Source of the DNA: Neomoorella carbonis
GTDB taxonomy: Bacteria; Bacillota; DSM-521; Neomoorellales; Neomoorellaceae
Length of the DNA: 64,000 nucleotides
Assembly: GCF_045278715.1 (NCBI RefSeq)
Contig: NZ_CP136420.1
Span: forward strand, 2,294,001 to 2,358,000
Direction of reading: 5' to 3'
Below, piece by piece: positions 17,809 through 26,248 of the stretch. Below the pieces are notes generated by a model. That model did not search any database and had not been told where the DNA came from. It saw nothing but the letters and a program-made list of their open reading frames with translations. A program made the position numbers and the translations under genes. The first letter of the stretch is position 1. Each line of letters begins with the position of its first letter.

Positions 17809-19749
17809 TTAAAAATTGCCATCTTTCAATTTCCGCCATAGGGTAGAACGGCTGATTCCTAAAAGTTCTGCGGCGCGGGTCTTATTACCCCGGGTCTGCC
17901 TGAGGGTTTCCAGGATGACCTCTTTTTCCAGATTAACAACTTCTTTTCTAAGATCACTTTTCAGTACGCCCGCTGAGGAGCTGAAATTCAGAGTCTTGAC
18001 CCTGAGCGGTTCTTCATAACCCCCTCCCTGTATCACCATATCTATCAATTCCTTAATATTGTTTTCGCTGATATTGCTTGCCAGGGCCATAATCCTTTCC
18101 GCTATATTCTGCAGTTCCCTCACGTTGCCGGGCCATGAGTAGGCAGGTAAATGGTTCAAGATTTCCCGGGCAATTACCGGAGCATAACGGGCAAGGGCAC
18201 GGTTGGCCTTAAAAAGCATGTCCCTAAGCAGGACCGGGATATCCTCTTTGCGTTCCCTTAAAGGAGGTAAATATAGAGGTAAAACGTTCAAGCGGTAATA
18301 CAAATCGGCCCGGAAAGTCCCCTCCCGGACTGCCGCCAGCAAGTCGCGGTTCGTGGCGGCGATGACGCGGACATCAATGGGTATGGTATGCTGGCCGCCG
18401 ACCCGCATAATTTCCTTCTGTTGAAGCACCCGTAGCAATTTAATCTGGATAGCCGGGGAGATGTCACCAATCTCATCCAGGAATATAGTACCTCCATGGG
18501 CCAGCTCAAAGAGCCCTGGCTTACCTTTCTTCCTGGCCCCGGTAAAGGCTCCTTCTTCATAACCAAAAAGTTCACTTTCAAGGAGGTTTTCAGGTACGGC
18601 GGCGCAGTTAATGGCCACAAAGGGCTGTCCCTGTCTCCGGCTGGCATTGTGGATCGCCTGGGCAAACAGCTCTTTGCCGGTACCGGTCTCACCCATGATG
18701 AGGACCGTGGCTTCGGAACGGGCATATTGCCTGGCCTGGGCAATAGTTTTCTTAATGGCCTGGGATTCACCTACTATATCTGCAAAGGTAGTCTTGGCCT
18801 CCAGCCCTTCCCGCCGGGCCTTGAGGCGGATCTGGTACTCCGCCTTCTGTATCGTTACGATGTCGTGCAGGGTGGCTACCGCGCCCCTGGGTTCGCCCCG
18901 AACGATAACCGGCACTTTATTGACCATGACTTCCTTATCATTGATTTTTTCCAGCTGGTTAAATGCAGCCTGTTCACTGGTAATGAGTTCTTCTAACTTT
19001 AAAGAGGGGACTACTTCTTGAACCGGCCGGCCGATGGCTCCCTGGGAGCTGATACCGGTGATCATCTCGGCGGCAGGGTTGAAGGCGGTTATTATCCCTC
19101 TCTGGTCGCAGGCGATAATCCCGTCGCAGGTAAAATCAAGGATGGCCTGAATGCGCTGGGTTTTCTCTATCTCCTGGCGCCGCACCCTGGCCAGTTCCAC
19201 TGCTCTTTCCAGAGCTTCAAGGACGGCCTTGGGCGAGTAAATATAGACTGCCTTAAAGTCGTGACGCTGGGCCAGATCCCAGGCCAGGCTGGCCCCAACA
19301 ATTACTACCTGACGTTTCTGCCGGCTGAGTTCGTTGAAAAAAGCTTCTCCTTCGGCAGCAGTTTTCAAGGCTATCTGGTATACGGGGAAAGGTAAAACCT
19401 CCTTCAAGTCATTGAGCTCATGAATTATTTCACTAAAATGGACAAAATAGACCGTCTCATCGCCGGTACGGCTTTGCAGGATTGTTTTCAGCATTTCATA
19501 ACCGGAAACCGTCACTGCCACCACAGGGGTTGTCAAATTTTCGCGCAGCATGCGGGCGTTACCGCCGCCGCTGACAAAAACATCTACTTCACCGCTGGCT
19601 TCAATCTGGCGGGCCATCTCCAGGGTTGTCTGCTGGTCAAATAAACCTTCCACCACCTCGATCTGGGCTTCTCTGCTCACTTGTGATTGCACTTCACGGA
19701 CAACGTTTGTTAATTGACCCCAGCTTACCACCACCACTTTCAGGGACAT
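17809..19749 (-). CDS. PrpR-type sigma-54-dependent transcriptional activator
   Basis: A 646-residue enhancer-binding protein. Residues 1-190 are a PrpR N-terminal ligand-binding domain (SLKVVVVSWGQL; IVGASLAWDLAQ). Residues ~205-310 are a PAS domain, ~325-555 an AAA+ domain with Walker A GETGTGKE, the sigma-54 contact loop GAFTGA and Walker B GGTIFLDEIGD, and ~605-643 a Fis-type helix-turn-helix. PrpR binds 2-methylcitrate, so this relative may sense an acid of the nicotinate route. Its position directly upstream of the -24/-12 promoter makes it the probable activator of the cluster. GGGAGGG precedes the ATG. Confidence 0.9.
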   Translation of the reverse strand: MSLKVVVVSWGQLTNVVREVQSQVSREAQIEVVEGLFDQQTTLEMARQIEASGEVDVFVSGGGNARMLRENLTTPVVAVTVSGYEMLKTILQSRTGDETVYFVHFSEIIHELNDLKEVLPFPVYQIALKTAAEGEAFFNELSRQKRQVVIVGASLAWDLAQRHDFKAVYIYSPKAVLEALERAVELARVRRQEIEKTQRIQAILDFTCDGIIACDQRGIITAFNPAAEMITGISSQGAIGRPVQEVVPSLKLEELITSEQAAFNQLEKINDKEVMVNKVPVIVRGEPRGAVATLHDIVTIQKAEYQIRLKARREGLEAKTTFADIVGESQAIKKTIAQARQYARSEATVLIMGETGTGKELFAQAIHNASRRQGQPFVAINCAAVPENLLESELFGYEEGAFTGARKKGKPGLFELAHGGTIFLDEIGDISPAIQIKLLRVLQQKEIMRVGGQHTIPIDVRVIAATNRDLLAAVREGTFRADLYYRLNVLPLYLPPLRERKEDIPVLLRDMLFKANRALARYAPVIAREILNHLPAYSWPGNVRELQNIAERIMALASNISENNIKELIDMVIQGGGYEEPLRVKTLNFSSSAGVLKSDLRKEVVNLEKEVILETLRQTRGNKTRAAELLGISRSTLWRKLKDGNF

Positions 19750-19875
19750 ACCTGTCGCCCTCCCGGGTGTTTAGTTGCTTATGTCGCTACTGCTAATCAG
19801 TTCGACAGGAAATCTCTTTTTTCCTGTCTAATCTAATTTCACTAAACTATAAAACCATCGCTTTCAAGCACGAAA

Positions 19876-19910
19876 AAGCCCCTGGATGCTCGACTGGCAA
19901 CCAGGGGCTT
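19876..19910 (-). terminator. Intrinsic terminator hairpin in the leader of the sigma-54 activator gene
   Basis: A perfect 10-bp stem (19876-19885 with 19901-19910), 15-nt loop, followed on the minus strand by TTTTT. It lies between the predicted activator promoter (19954-19982) and the gene start at 19749, so it would stop most transcripts about 70 nt after initiation. This suggests attenuation or a short RNA. Confidence 0.6.
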
Positions 19911-19953
19911 CATTGCCCTTTCTCGGTAAAACGCCTTTATCTTACCTGAAAAC

Positions 19954-19982
19954 ATTATAGTCAGGGGGAAAACAGACTTCAA
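19954..19982 (-). promoter_or_regulatory. SigA-type promoter for the activator gene
   Basis: On the minus strand there is a perfect TATAAT (19954-19959), a 17-bp spacer and TTGAAG (19977-19982). The predicted start is near 19947, leaving a leader of about 200 nt. Confidence 0.6.
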
Positions 19983-19999
19983 TCCTTCGCTTCTACCCC

Positions 20000-20028
20000 T
20001 TGCCCTTCCATGGCATGTATGTTATAAC
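20000..20028 (+). promoter_or_regulatory. SigA-type promoter of pabB-pabC
   Basis: TTGCCC (20000-20005), a 17-bp spacer and TATAAC (20023-20028). Transcription would begin near 20035, just where the triplet-rich leader starts, giving a leader of about 140 nt before the ATG. Confidence 0.6.
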
Positions 20029-20033
20029 CAAGA

Positions 20034-20108
20034 TAGCTGACAACTGAATAGGAGTTGAGCTGAGCAGTTAGAGTCGGGTTAGCTGAGGATAGATGAGACG
20101 ACTCGGAG
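20034..20108 (+). promoter_or_regulatory. GAG/TAG triplet array, candidate TRAP-type RNA-binding leader
   Basis: About eleven GAG or TAG triplets occur in 75 nt: at 20034, 20049, 20052, 20057, 20062, 20069, 20080, 20085, 20090, 20095 and 20106. Two runs have the 2-nt spacing and 5-nt period that the trp RNA-binding attenuation protein recognises (20052-20062 and 20080-20095). Chance would give about two. A 6-bp stem (GAGTCG 20071-20076 with CGACTC 20099-20104) would compete. The array lies between promoter and terminator, as in the B. subtilis trp leader. No TRAP gene is in the window. Confidence 0.5.
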
Positions 20109-20122
20109 CTTTTGGGGTGAGG

Positions 20123-20149
20123 ACCAGCTTGGTTAGAGCTGGTTTTTTT
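20123..20149 (+). terminator. Leader terminator (attenuator) upstream of pabB
   Basis: Stem ACCAGCT (20123-20129) with AGCTGGT (20137-20143), 7-nt loop, then a seven-T run ending at 20149. It ends 25 nt before the pabB start, so readthrough must be regulated for the gene to be expressed. Confidence 0.75.
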
Positions 20150-20174
20150 ATTTATAGAGGAGGCCAGGATAGAT

Positions 20175-21584
20175 ATGACTACGCCATTACCCATTGTAAC
20201 CGAAGTCAAAGCACCTCCAGACCCGGAGGTCCTTTATGCCGCCCTCGCCGGCGGCCGGGAAAACAGCTTTCTGCTGGAAAGCGCCCTTTTTCACCCCCGC
20301 TGGGGCCGCTATTCCTTTTTAGGCAGCGACCCCTTCCTGGTAGTCAAGACCAGAGGCTACCAGGCCCGGCTCTCCTCTCCCGGTCAACCGGTGCAAACCC
20401 TTACCGGCAATCCCTGGGAAATCATCCGCTCCCTTATAGCCCCCTACACCCTCCCCAGGCGAGAACATCCCATTCCTTTCACCGGTGGCATTGTCGGCTA
20501 CCTGTCCTATGACCTGGGCCGTTACATCGAGAAGCTGCCGTCACAGGCTGCCGACGACCTGCCCTTCCCGGAAAGTTACCTGGCTTTCTATAGTACCATC
20601 GTAGCCATCGATCATCACGAGGAAAGGATCTACGTGGCTGCCAGCGGTTTTCCGGCTACCGGTCCCGCTGCCGTAAAAGAAGCCCTGGCCCGGATAAAGG
20701 AAATAACTGCGCGCCTGCAAAAGGTAAAACCCCTGCCGCCCCCGGCAGGGGCCAAAGGCACCAGAATACCCGTTAATTCCCTCTTTACTCCCGAATCTTA
20801 TTGCCGGGCCGTCACCCGGGCGAGGGAGTATATTGCCGCCGGGGATATTTTTGAAGTAAACTTATCCCAGCGCCTGCAGACAGAGCTTGCTGTAGAACCC
20901 TGGGAGCTTTACCGGCGCTTGCGGCGGGTCAACCCGGCTCCCTTTGCCGCCTACCTGCCCTTAAAAGAAGGCACCATCGCCAGCGCCTCGCCGGAAAGGT
21001 TTTTGCGGGTCAGTCAAGGCCAGGTAGAAACGCGGCCCATTAAAGGCACCCGGCCCCGGGGCCGGACCCCGGCCGAAGATGCCGCCTTACGCCAGGAGTT
21101 ATGGAACAGTGCCAAGGACCGGGCCGAACTGGTGATGATCATCGACCTGGAAAGGAACGACCTGGGCCGGGTCTGCCAGGTAGGGTCGGTGCGGGTGCCG
21201 GAGCTTTTTGTCCTGGAAGAATACGCCACCGTTTTCCACCTGGTAAGCACCATCACCGGCACCCTGCAGCCCGGCAGGGATATGGTTGACCTGTGGCGGG
21301 CCACCTTTCCCGGAGGTTCCATTACCGGGGCACCAAAAGTACGTTCCATGGAAATCATCGAAGAACTGGAGCCGGTAAGGCGCAGCGTCTATACCGGCGC
21401 CATCGGCTACCTGGGTTTTGACGGCGAAGCCGACTGGAATATCGTCATCCGCACCTTTCTCCTGGCCGGCGGCCGGGCCTATTTCCAGGTCGGCGGCGCC
21501 ATCACGGCCGACTCGGAGCCAGAGCGGGAGTACCAGGAAACCCTGGACAAAGCCCGGGGACTGATCCTGGCCCTGGGATTATGA
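20175..21584 (+). CDS. pabB: Aminodeoxychorismate synthase component I
   Basis: A 469-residue chorismate-utilising enzyme that aminates chorismate to 4-amino-4-deoxychorismate for folate. The C-terminal chorismate domain shows PERFLRVSQGQVETRPIKGT, FPGGSITGAPK and YTGAIGYLGFDGEADWNIVIRTF. PIKGT, with lysine where anthranilate synthase has alanine, marks PabB rather than TrpE. The N-terminal LLES motif (SFLLESALF) forms the tryptophan pocket in this family. The glutaminase subunit is not encoded here and is presumably shared with the trp genes. GAGGAGG precedes the ATG by 12 nt; the leader carries an attenuator. Confidence 0.88.
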   Translation: MTTPLPIVTEVKAPPDPEVLYAALAGGRENSFLLESALFHPRWGRYSFLGSDPFLVVKTRGYQARLSSPGQPVQTLTGNPWEIIRSLIAPYTLPRREHPIPFTGGIVGYLSYDLGRYIEKLPSQAADDLPFPESYLAFYSTIVAIDHHEERIYVAASGFPATGPAAVKEALARIKEITARLQKVKPLPPPAGAKGTRIPVNSLFTPESYCRAVTRAREYIAAGDIFEVNLSQRLQTELAVEPWELYRRLRRVNPAPFAAYLPLKEGTIASASPERFLRVSQGQVETRPIKGTRPRGRTPAEDAALRQELWNSAKDRAELVMIIDLERNDLGRVCQVGSVRVPELFVLEEYATVFHLVSTITGTLQPGRDMVDLWRATFPGGSITGAPKVRSMEIIEELEPVRRSVYTGAIGYLGFDGEADWNIVIRTFLLAGGRAYFQVGGAITADSEPEREYQETLDKARGLILALGL

Positions 21585-21684
21585 AAGAGGGGAAACGGCG
21601 CCCGGAAGGAAACTGCCCCCGTTCTTTCCGTCCCACGGCCTGAGCCTGTGGCCGCTCCGGCGAGGACCTTGGAAAGTAGAAAAA

Positions 21685-21704
21685 AGCTCACCGGCAGGTG
21701 AGCT
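21685..21704 (+). other. Hairpin between pabB and pabC
   Basis: A perfect 8-bp stem (21685-21692 with 21697-21704) and 4-nt loop, just ahead of the pabC ribosome site at 21710. A further GC-rich imperfect hairpin lies near 21630-21648. The 140-bp gap between the genes may contain an internal attenuator; the T-run is weak (TATTTTC). Confidence 0.4.
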
Positions 21705-21724
21705 ATTTTCGGAGGAAAACACCC

Positions 21725-22564
21725 ATGCCTGCAGCAATCGTCTACTTTAACGGCTCTCTCCAGCCCCTGGCAGGAACGGCAATCAGCCCCGCCGATCCCG
21801 GTTTTCTGTACGGGGCGGGGTTATTCGAAACAATCCGCATCGAAAAGGGCAGGGCCCTTTTTCTCGCCGAACACCTTCAACGTCTTATCAGCAGTGCCCG
21901 GCGCCTGGGCTGGCCTGTACCCGAAACCTCCGGCCTCCCAGCAGCTATCCAGGCTACCATCGCCGCCAACCAGGTGACCACCGGCCGCGGCCGCCTGAAC
22001 TTTTTCCAGGGCGGCCAGGGCTACAACCTAATGTTTACGGCCGAGAACGGCCTGCCCTATACACCGGAAGATTACCGCAAAGGCTGCCGGGCTGCCATAG
22101 TCACCATTCGCCGCAACCAGCACTCTCCCCTGGCCGGCCTCAAGACCATGAACTACCTGGAAAACATCCTGGCCCTGGCCGAAGCCCGGAAGAAGGGTGC
22201 CCGGGAGGCCCTGCTTTTGAACCTTGACGGTAACCTGGCCGAAGGCAGCCGCAGCAACCTCTTTCTTATACAGCAGGATACCCTTTATACTCCCGACCTG
22301 GCCAGCGGCCCCCTGCCCGGTCTGGCCCGGGCCCGGGTGCTAAAGCTCGCCGCCGGCCTGGGCCTGGCGGTGAAGGAAGAACCCTTAAAGCCCGAGGCTC
22401 TCCTGGCTGCCGGGGAGGCCTTCCTCACCAACAGCTTGATGGAGATCCTTCCCCTGACATGGGTGGACGGCCGGCCCGTCGGCAACGGCCGGCCAGGCCC
22501 GGTGACAGCATTGCTCCAGGCCAGGTACAGGGAAGAAAAATTTATAGACAGGACCTTGAATTAA
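21725..22564 (+). CDS. pabC: Aminodeoxychorismate lyase (class IV aminotransferase fold)
   Basis: A 279-residue fold-type IV PLP enzyme releasing pyruvate from aminodeoxychorismate to give p-aminobenzoate. The family start YFNG...PADPGFLYGAGLFETIRI is near residues 6-35, the PLP lysine lies in LKTMNYLENIL near 140, and NLAEGSRSNLFL near 172 binds the cofactor phosphate. Branched-chain or D-amino acid transaminases share the fold; pairing with pabB decides. ATG 21725 with GGAGG is used rather than an in-frame GTG inside the hairpin. Confidence 0.87.
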   Translation: MPAAIVYFNGSLQPLAGTAISPADPGFLYGAGLFETIRIEKGRALFLAEHLQRLISSARRLGWPVPETSGLPAAIQATIAANQVTTGRGRLNFFQGGQGYNLMFTAENGLPYTPEDYRKGCRAAIVTIRRNQHSPLAGLKTMNYLENILALAEARKKGAREALLLNLDGNLAEGSRSNLFLIQQDTLYTPDLASGPLPGLARARVLKLAAGLGLAVKEEPLKPEALLAAGEAFLTNSLMEILPLTWVDGRPVGNGRPGPVTALLQARYREEKFIDRTLN

Positions 22565-22575
22565 TGCTAAAAGTA

Positions 22576-22598
22576 AAACCGCCCTACTGGGGCGGTTT
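22576..22598. terminator. Bidirectional terminator between convergent pabC and membrane-protein gene
   Basis: An 8-bp stem (AAACCGCC 22576-22583 with GGCGGTTT 22591-22598) and 7-nt loop sits 11 bp after pabC. The stop codon of the opposing gene (22584) lies in its loop, so both transcripts would end here. Confidence 0.7.
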
Positions 22599-23282
22599 AA
22601 TGTTGATGCGCTTGTTAAAATCGTAGAAGTCAACGGTCATGGTCAGTTTGTCCTGGGGGCGCTGGCGGTGGGCGGCTTCCAGGGAAACTTTGCGGATGTA
22701 GTTGCTTCCCCGTTCCACCCAGAACTGGTAGTAAAGATCCTGCCAGTAGCTGTTGAGGAACTGGTTGTTGACCTGCGGCCGGCAGGTGAGGAGGTAGGGC
22801 CTCCCCGGCACCTTTTTCTGGCGGCCCAAAAACTTCAAATCATCCACCCGGGTAATTTTTAAAATGGATAGGGGATTGATTTCAGCCATATACTTTTCCT
22901 GCTCCAGGGGGTTGTTGCCAGGGGTGACCATCCAGCGTTTGGAGGTCGGGTCGCGAAAATAAGTGGTATCTTTGACCTGGTAAATCTCCACCGGCTGGCC
23001 GGTCATCTGGCCCTTTAAATACAGGCTGCCGTCACCGGCCCGCTCACCGTCCAGGCTGCTTAAGCCTATTTTATTTCCCCCGGTAATCAGGCTGGCCTCG
23101 ACGTGGAAACGGTAGCTGGTTGCCTGGTTGGTAGTATCCAGGGCCCGGACGATAAGTTCCTGGGGTTCAACCTTTATCTCCCGCAGGTAATAGACGTAAG
23201 ACCAACCACCGGCTAGGGCCAGGACGAGCACCACGGGTAAAATAACCTGCCAGCGCAAAAATTTACCAGCCAACAAGACCAC
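22584..23282 (-). CDS. Membrane-anchored extracytoplasmic protein, function unknown
   Basis: About 232 residues. After a short basic start comes one hydrophobic segment (VILPVVLVLALAGGWSYVYYL). A beta-rich outer domain follows with alternating hydrophobic residues (YRFHVEASL, GSLYLKGQMTG, LTMTVDFYDF). The shape recalls lipoprotein-carrier or LppX-like sensing folds, but no cysteine lipobox is present and I do not recognise the family. It is last in the methyltransferase operon, overlapping or abutting the UroD-like gene. The GTG at 23282 places the membrane segment at the N-terminus; an in-frame start at 23384 is less likely. Confidence 0.6.
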   Translation of the reverse strand: MVLLAGKFLRWQVILPVVLVLALAGGWSYVYYLREIKVEPQELIVRALDTTNQATSYRFHVEASLITGGNKIGLSSLDGERAGDGSLYLKGQMTGQPVEIYQVKDTTYFRDPTSKRWMVTPGNNPLEQEKYMAEINPLSILKITRVDDLKFLGRQKKVPGRPYLLTCRPQVNNQFLNSYWQDLYYQFWVERGSNYIRKVSLEAAHRQRPQDKLTMTVDFYDFNKRINIKPPQ

Positions 23283-23367
23283 CTTCCCGCCAGAATCCCT
23301 ATTTAATTGATATGGCAGGCGGAAAGGGTTATACCTGGATATTGTTGGCAAGAGAATATGTGCAGGG

Positions 23368-24390
23368 TTATATATAAACACCATATTCAGCTACCGCCCG
23401 GTAAAGGGCCAGGACGTTCTGGGGCGGCAGGTCGGCACTCAAAATACCGCTGGAGGTAGAAAAGATATACCCTCCGCCGGGCGCCGCCGCTAGCAGGAGC
23501 TGCCGGACTGCCGCCGTAATGGTTTCCGGCGTACCTGAAGCCAGGAGGTTCAAGTCGAAATTGCCCATCAAGCACAGGCGCCCGCCGTATTCCTTCTTAA
23601 TGGCGCCAATGTCCATGCCGGCGGCCGGTTCCAGGCACTGGACGCCGTCCAGGGGTAAGGCTGCCAGGTCGGGTAAAATAACCCTCAAGTTACCGTCGGA
23701 GTGGTAAAGGACCGCAACGCCCATGGCTTTAATGGCCTCTACCTGGCGGCGCAAAAGAGGCAAAAAGATTTCCCGCCACAGGTCGGGGTGAATGTAGGTC
23801 CCCCGCTCATAGGCGATGTCGTCACCGATAATCAAGGCGTGAGCCCCGGCCTGGACACAGAGGCGGGCCAGCTCCACGTTAAAGTCGACAACAGCCGCAG
23901 CCAGATCAGTGATGGCACCTTCCCTGGCGGCCACCGCCAGGAGAAAATCCGTAAAATCAAAAAGCTTACCGGTTCCCTGGAAAGGTCCGTCTACAAAGGC
24001 GAAAACGAAGAAATCCGTTTCCTCCCGCCAGCGCCTTAAAAGAAGCAGGTCAAAGGCGTTCGCGTCCGGCAGGCGGTAACTGGCTGCTTCCTTGATGGCG
24101 GGAATAGCCGGGGCCTGGACGGTAGTCAAACCCCTCTGCCGCCGCAGCCGCCGCCCCCAGGCATCCCGAAAGCAGTCATTCCCCTCTTCCTTTAACGGCG
24201 CCCGGGGGGTAACGGCCAGGAGATCCATCCCCAGAAACTCCCGGGCAGCGACCTCCGCGGCAAAACCTGCCGGTCCTTCCCGGCCCAAAAGTACTGTCAC
24301 CAGCCCGGGTTCCAGCTCAAATTCTCCTGCCGGCACCCGGTCGGGTCGTCCCCGGGCCAGGGCCACCTGCACCCGTTCAACATGGTTCAC
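23368..24390 (-). CDS. UroD-family corrinoid methyltransferase (MtaA/MtvB-like)
   Basis: A 340-residue uroporphyrinogen-decarboxylase-fold protein. Family members in acetogens act as zinc methyltransferases that move methyl groups between a substrate and a corrinoid protein. A possible zinc site is H232-x-D plus the cysteines in QCLEP and LCLMGNFD. The HSDGNL motif and YIFSTSSGILSADLPP near the C-terminus are typical of this branch and unlike true heme-pathway UroD. It is the likely substrate-specific enzyme for the corrinoid protein encoded at the head of the operon. The substrate is unknown. GTG start with GGAGG. Confidence 0.75.
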   Translation of the reverse strand: MNHVERVQVALARGRPDRVPAGEFELEPGLVTVLLGREGPAGFAAEVAAREFLGMDLLAVTPRAPLKEEGNDCFRDAWGRRLRRQRGLTTVQAPAIPAIKEAASYRLPDANAFDLLLLRRWREETDFFVFAFVDGPFQGTGKLFDFTDFLLAVAAREGAITDLAAAVVDFNVELARLCVQAGAHALIIGDDIAYERGTYIHPDLWREIFLPLLRRQVEAIKAMGVAVLYHSDGNLRVILPDLAALPLDGVQCLEPAAGMDIGAIKKEYGGRLCLMGNFDLNLLASGTPETITAAVRQLLLAAAPGGGYIFSTSSGILSADLPPQNVLALYRAVAEYGVYI

Positions 24391-24409
24391 AGGCCTTCGC
24401 CTCCAGAAG

Positions 24410-26248
24410 TTATGGTAATAGAAGCGACTTCATAAACACATCCTGGAAAGAGGGCCGGGTCATGAGCTCGATATAGTCCACCTGGCGGGCTATTGTTTCT
24501 CCCCGCCGCCTTTCGGCCATGGAAAGGAGGGCCAGCCGCGCCCCGGTGCCGGCGGCATTGCCCACCTGGCGGAAAGCGCTCAAAGGAAGTTTGGGAAACA
24601 TGCCGATAGCAATGGCACTCTCCAGTTTCAGGTGGGTGCCAAAGGCCCCGGCGACCACGACTTCTTCCAGGTCATCCACCGTGAGGCCGGCTGCCTCCAG
24701 GAGGAGCAGGGTGCCGCTGGCTATGGCCGCCTTGGCCAGCTGAATCTCGCCGATGTCCTTCTGGGTTACCACCAGGTCGCTGTCAATGCCGGTTTCCTCC
24801 GCCGGTACCAGGAGGAATTCCAGCGGGCCGCCTCCGGCAGGTCGCCTTACCCGGGGATGCTTTACATCCAGCCGGCCGCTGGTGTTGAGGACGCCGGTGC
24901 GGTAAAGCTCGGCCACGGCGTCGAGGATGCCGGAGCCGCAGATGCCCAGGGGTGGTACTCCGCCGATGCTCTCCCAGTAGACCTCCCGGCCGTCGTCACT
25001 TAACCGGACGGCGGCGATGGCCCCGGTAATGGCGCGCATCCCCTGAGCGATGTGGGCGCCTTCAAAGGCCGGCCCCGAAGCGCAGGAGCAGGAAAGCATT
25101 TTACCGCCGTAACTTAAAACAATTTCCGTATTGGTGCCGATGTCCAGGCCCAGGGTTACCTTGCGGGCTGCGTCAATACGGCTGCCCAGGATCATGGCCA
25201 CATGGTCGCCGCCGACAAAGCCGGCAATTACGGGCTGGAGATAGACATATGCTCCCGGGCTGAAGTTTAAGCCCAGGCTCCGGGCCTTTACCTCTACCGG
25301 TGTGGTCAGGGCCGGGACGTAGGGGGCCCGGGCGAGCTGTTCTACGGGCAGATGCAACAGCAGGTGGTGCATGGCGGTGTTGCCGACGATGACGGCTTCT
25401 TCAATGTCGGTCGTTGTTACGCCGGCCTTCCCGGCCAGGGTGGCGGCCAGCCGGTTCAACCCCTCGATGGCCACTTCTTGAATGCGCCGGTATTTCTCTT
25501 CTCCCTCCAGGGCGTAGCCCAGGCGGGCCATGACATCTTCACCGTAGGCAATCTGGGGGTTCATGATCCCGTCGGCAGCCAGGGTAGCCCCTGTTTCCAG
25601 ATTGATAAGAAAACCGGCCACCTTGGTGGTCCCCAGGTCGACAGCCAGGCCCAGGGGCGGCGGCGCCGGCCGGCCGGCATAAATGTTGATCACTTCTTTA
25701 CCGCGTACCGTAACCACGGTGGTGCCGCCGGCCGCCAGGGGTTCCGTTACCAAAGCCAGGTTAAAATCTATTTCCGGGCGGTCCAGGCCATAGGTGACCT
25801 CCAGCTCGCCGGCCACCTGCTGCCAGAGGGGCAGGGGGTTTTCAATGGTCGTCCTGGTTAAAGGGAGGTTATACCTTTTAACCGGCGCTTCCGGGACTAC
25901 TGCAACGTCCAGCCCTTCCACCTGAAGTTTCTGAGCTCCGAGCATGGATTCCGGCGGGATTTCCACTTTCAGCGGTCCCTTGATAACTGCCTGGCAGGCC
26001 AGGCGATAACCCTGTTCCAGCTGCTCCGGCTTCAAGAAACGCCTTTCCGTCGCGGTCGGCTCCCCGGCGTCGCCGGCGGCTATCCTCACCCGGCAGCGGC
26101 CGCACAGGCCCCTGCCGCCGCAGGGTGCCGTCAGACCCCCGGCTCCCAGGGCCAGACCCAGCTGCTGGGCCGCGGCTAAAATAGTCTGGCCGGTTGCCAC
26201 CTGCGCGCGTCGGCCCACCGGCTGGAAATCAACCTGTACTTCCTTCAA
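24410..26248 (-). CDS. RACo-like corrinoid activation ATPase (ferredoxin domain plus ASKHA)
   Basis: About 612 residues, the family of reductive activators of corrinoid proteins. The N-terminal ~95 residues are a [2Fe-2S] domain (APCGGRGLCGRCRV and a later RLACQA cysteine). A linker is followed by an ATPase half with LAVDLGTTKVAGFLINLETG near 200, GLDIGTNTEIVLS near 365 and VVAGAFGTHL near 545. It rescues corrinoid cofactors oxidised to Co(II) using ATP and a reductant. The TTG at 26248 has AGGGGG 8-9 nt upstream; an in-frame GTG at 26257 overlaps that site. It overlaps the regulator gene, so translation is coupled. Confidence 0.85.
   Translation of the reverse strand: MKEVQVDFQPVGRRAQVATGQTILAAAQQLGLALGAGGLTAPCGGRGLCGRCRVRIAAGDAGEPTATERRFLKPEQLEQGYRLACQAVIKGPLKVEIPPESMLGAQKLQVEGLDVAVVPEAPVKRYNLPLTRTTIENPLPLWQQVAGELEVTYGLDRPEIDFNLALVTEPLAAGGTTVVTVRGKEVINIYAGRPAPPPLGLAVDLGTTKVAGFLINLETGATLAADGIMNPQIAYGEDVMARLGYALEGEEKYRRIQEVAIEGLNRLAATLAGKAGVTTTDIEEAVIVGNTAMHHLLLHLPVEQLARAPYVPALTTPVEVKARSLGLNFSPGAYVYLQPVIAGFVGGDHVAMILGSRIDAARKVTLGLDIGTNTEIVLSYGGKMLSCSCASGPAFEGAHIAQGMRAITGAIAAVRLSDDGREVYWESIGGVPPLGICGSGILDAVAELYRTGVLNTSGRLDVKHPRVRRPAGGGPLEFLLVPAEETGIDSDLVVTQKDIGEIQLAKAAIASGTLLLLEAAGLTVDDLEEVVVAGAFGTHLKLESAIAIGMFPKLPLSAFRQVGNAAGTGARLALLSMAERRRGETIARQVDYIELMTRPSFQDVFMKSLLLP

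Noticed and set aside
20034..20149. T-box riboswitch in the pabB leader
   Set aside because: GGGGTGAGGACC resembles part of the T-box sequence, but the essential UGGN bulge is absent and no specifier loop or AG bulge could be placed.
20175..21584. Anthranilate synthase TrpE
   Set aside because: The PIKGT motif has lysine where TrpE has alanine, and the next gene is pabC rather than trp genes.
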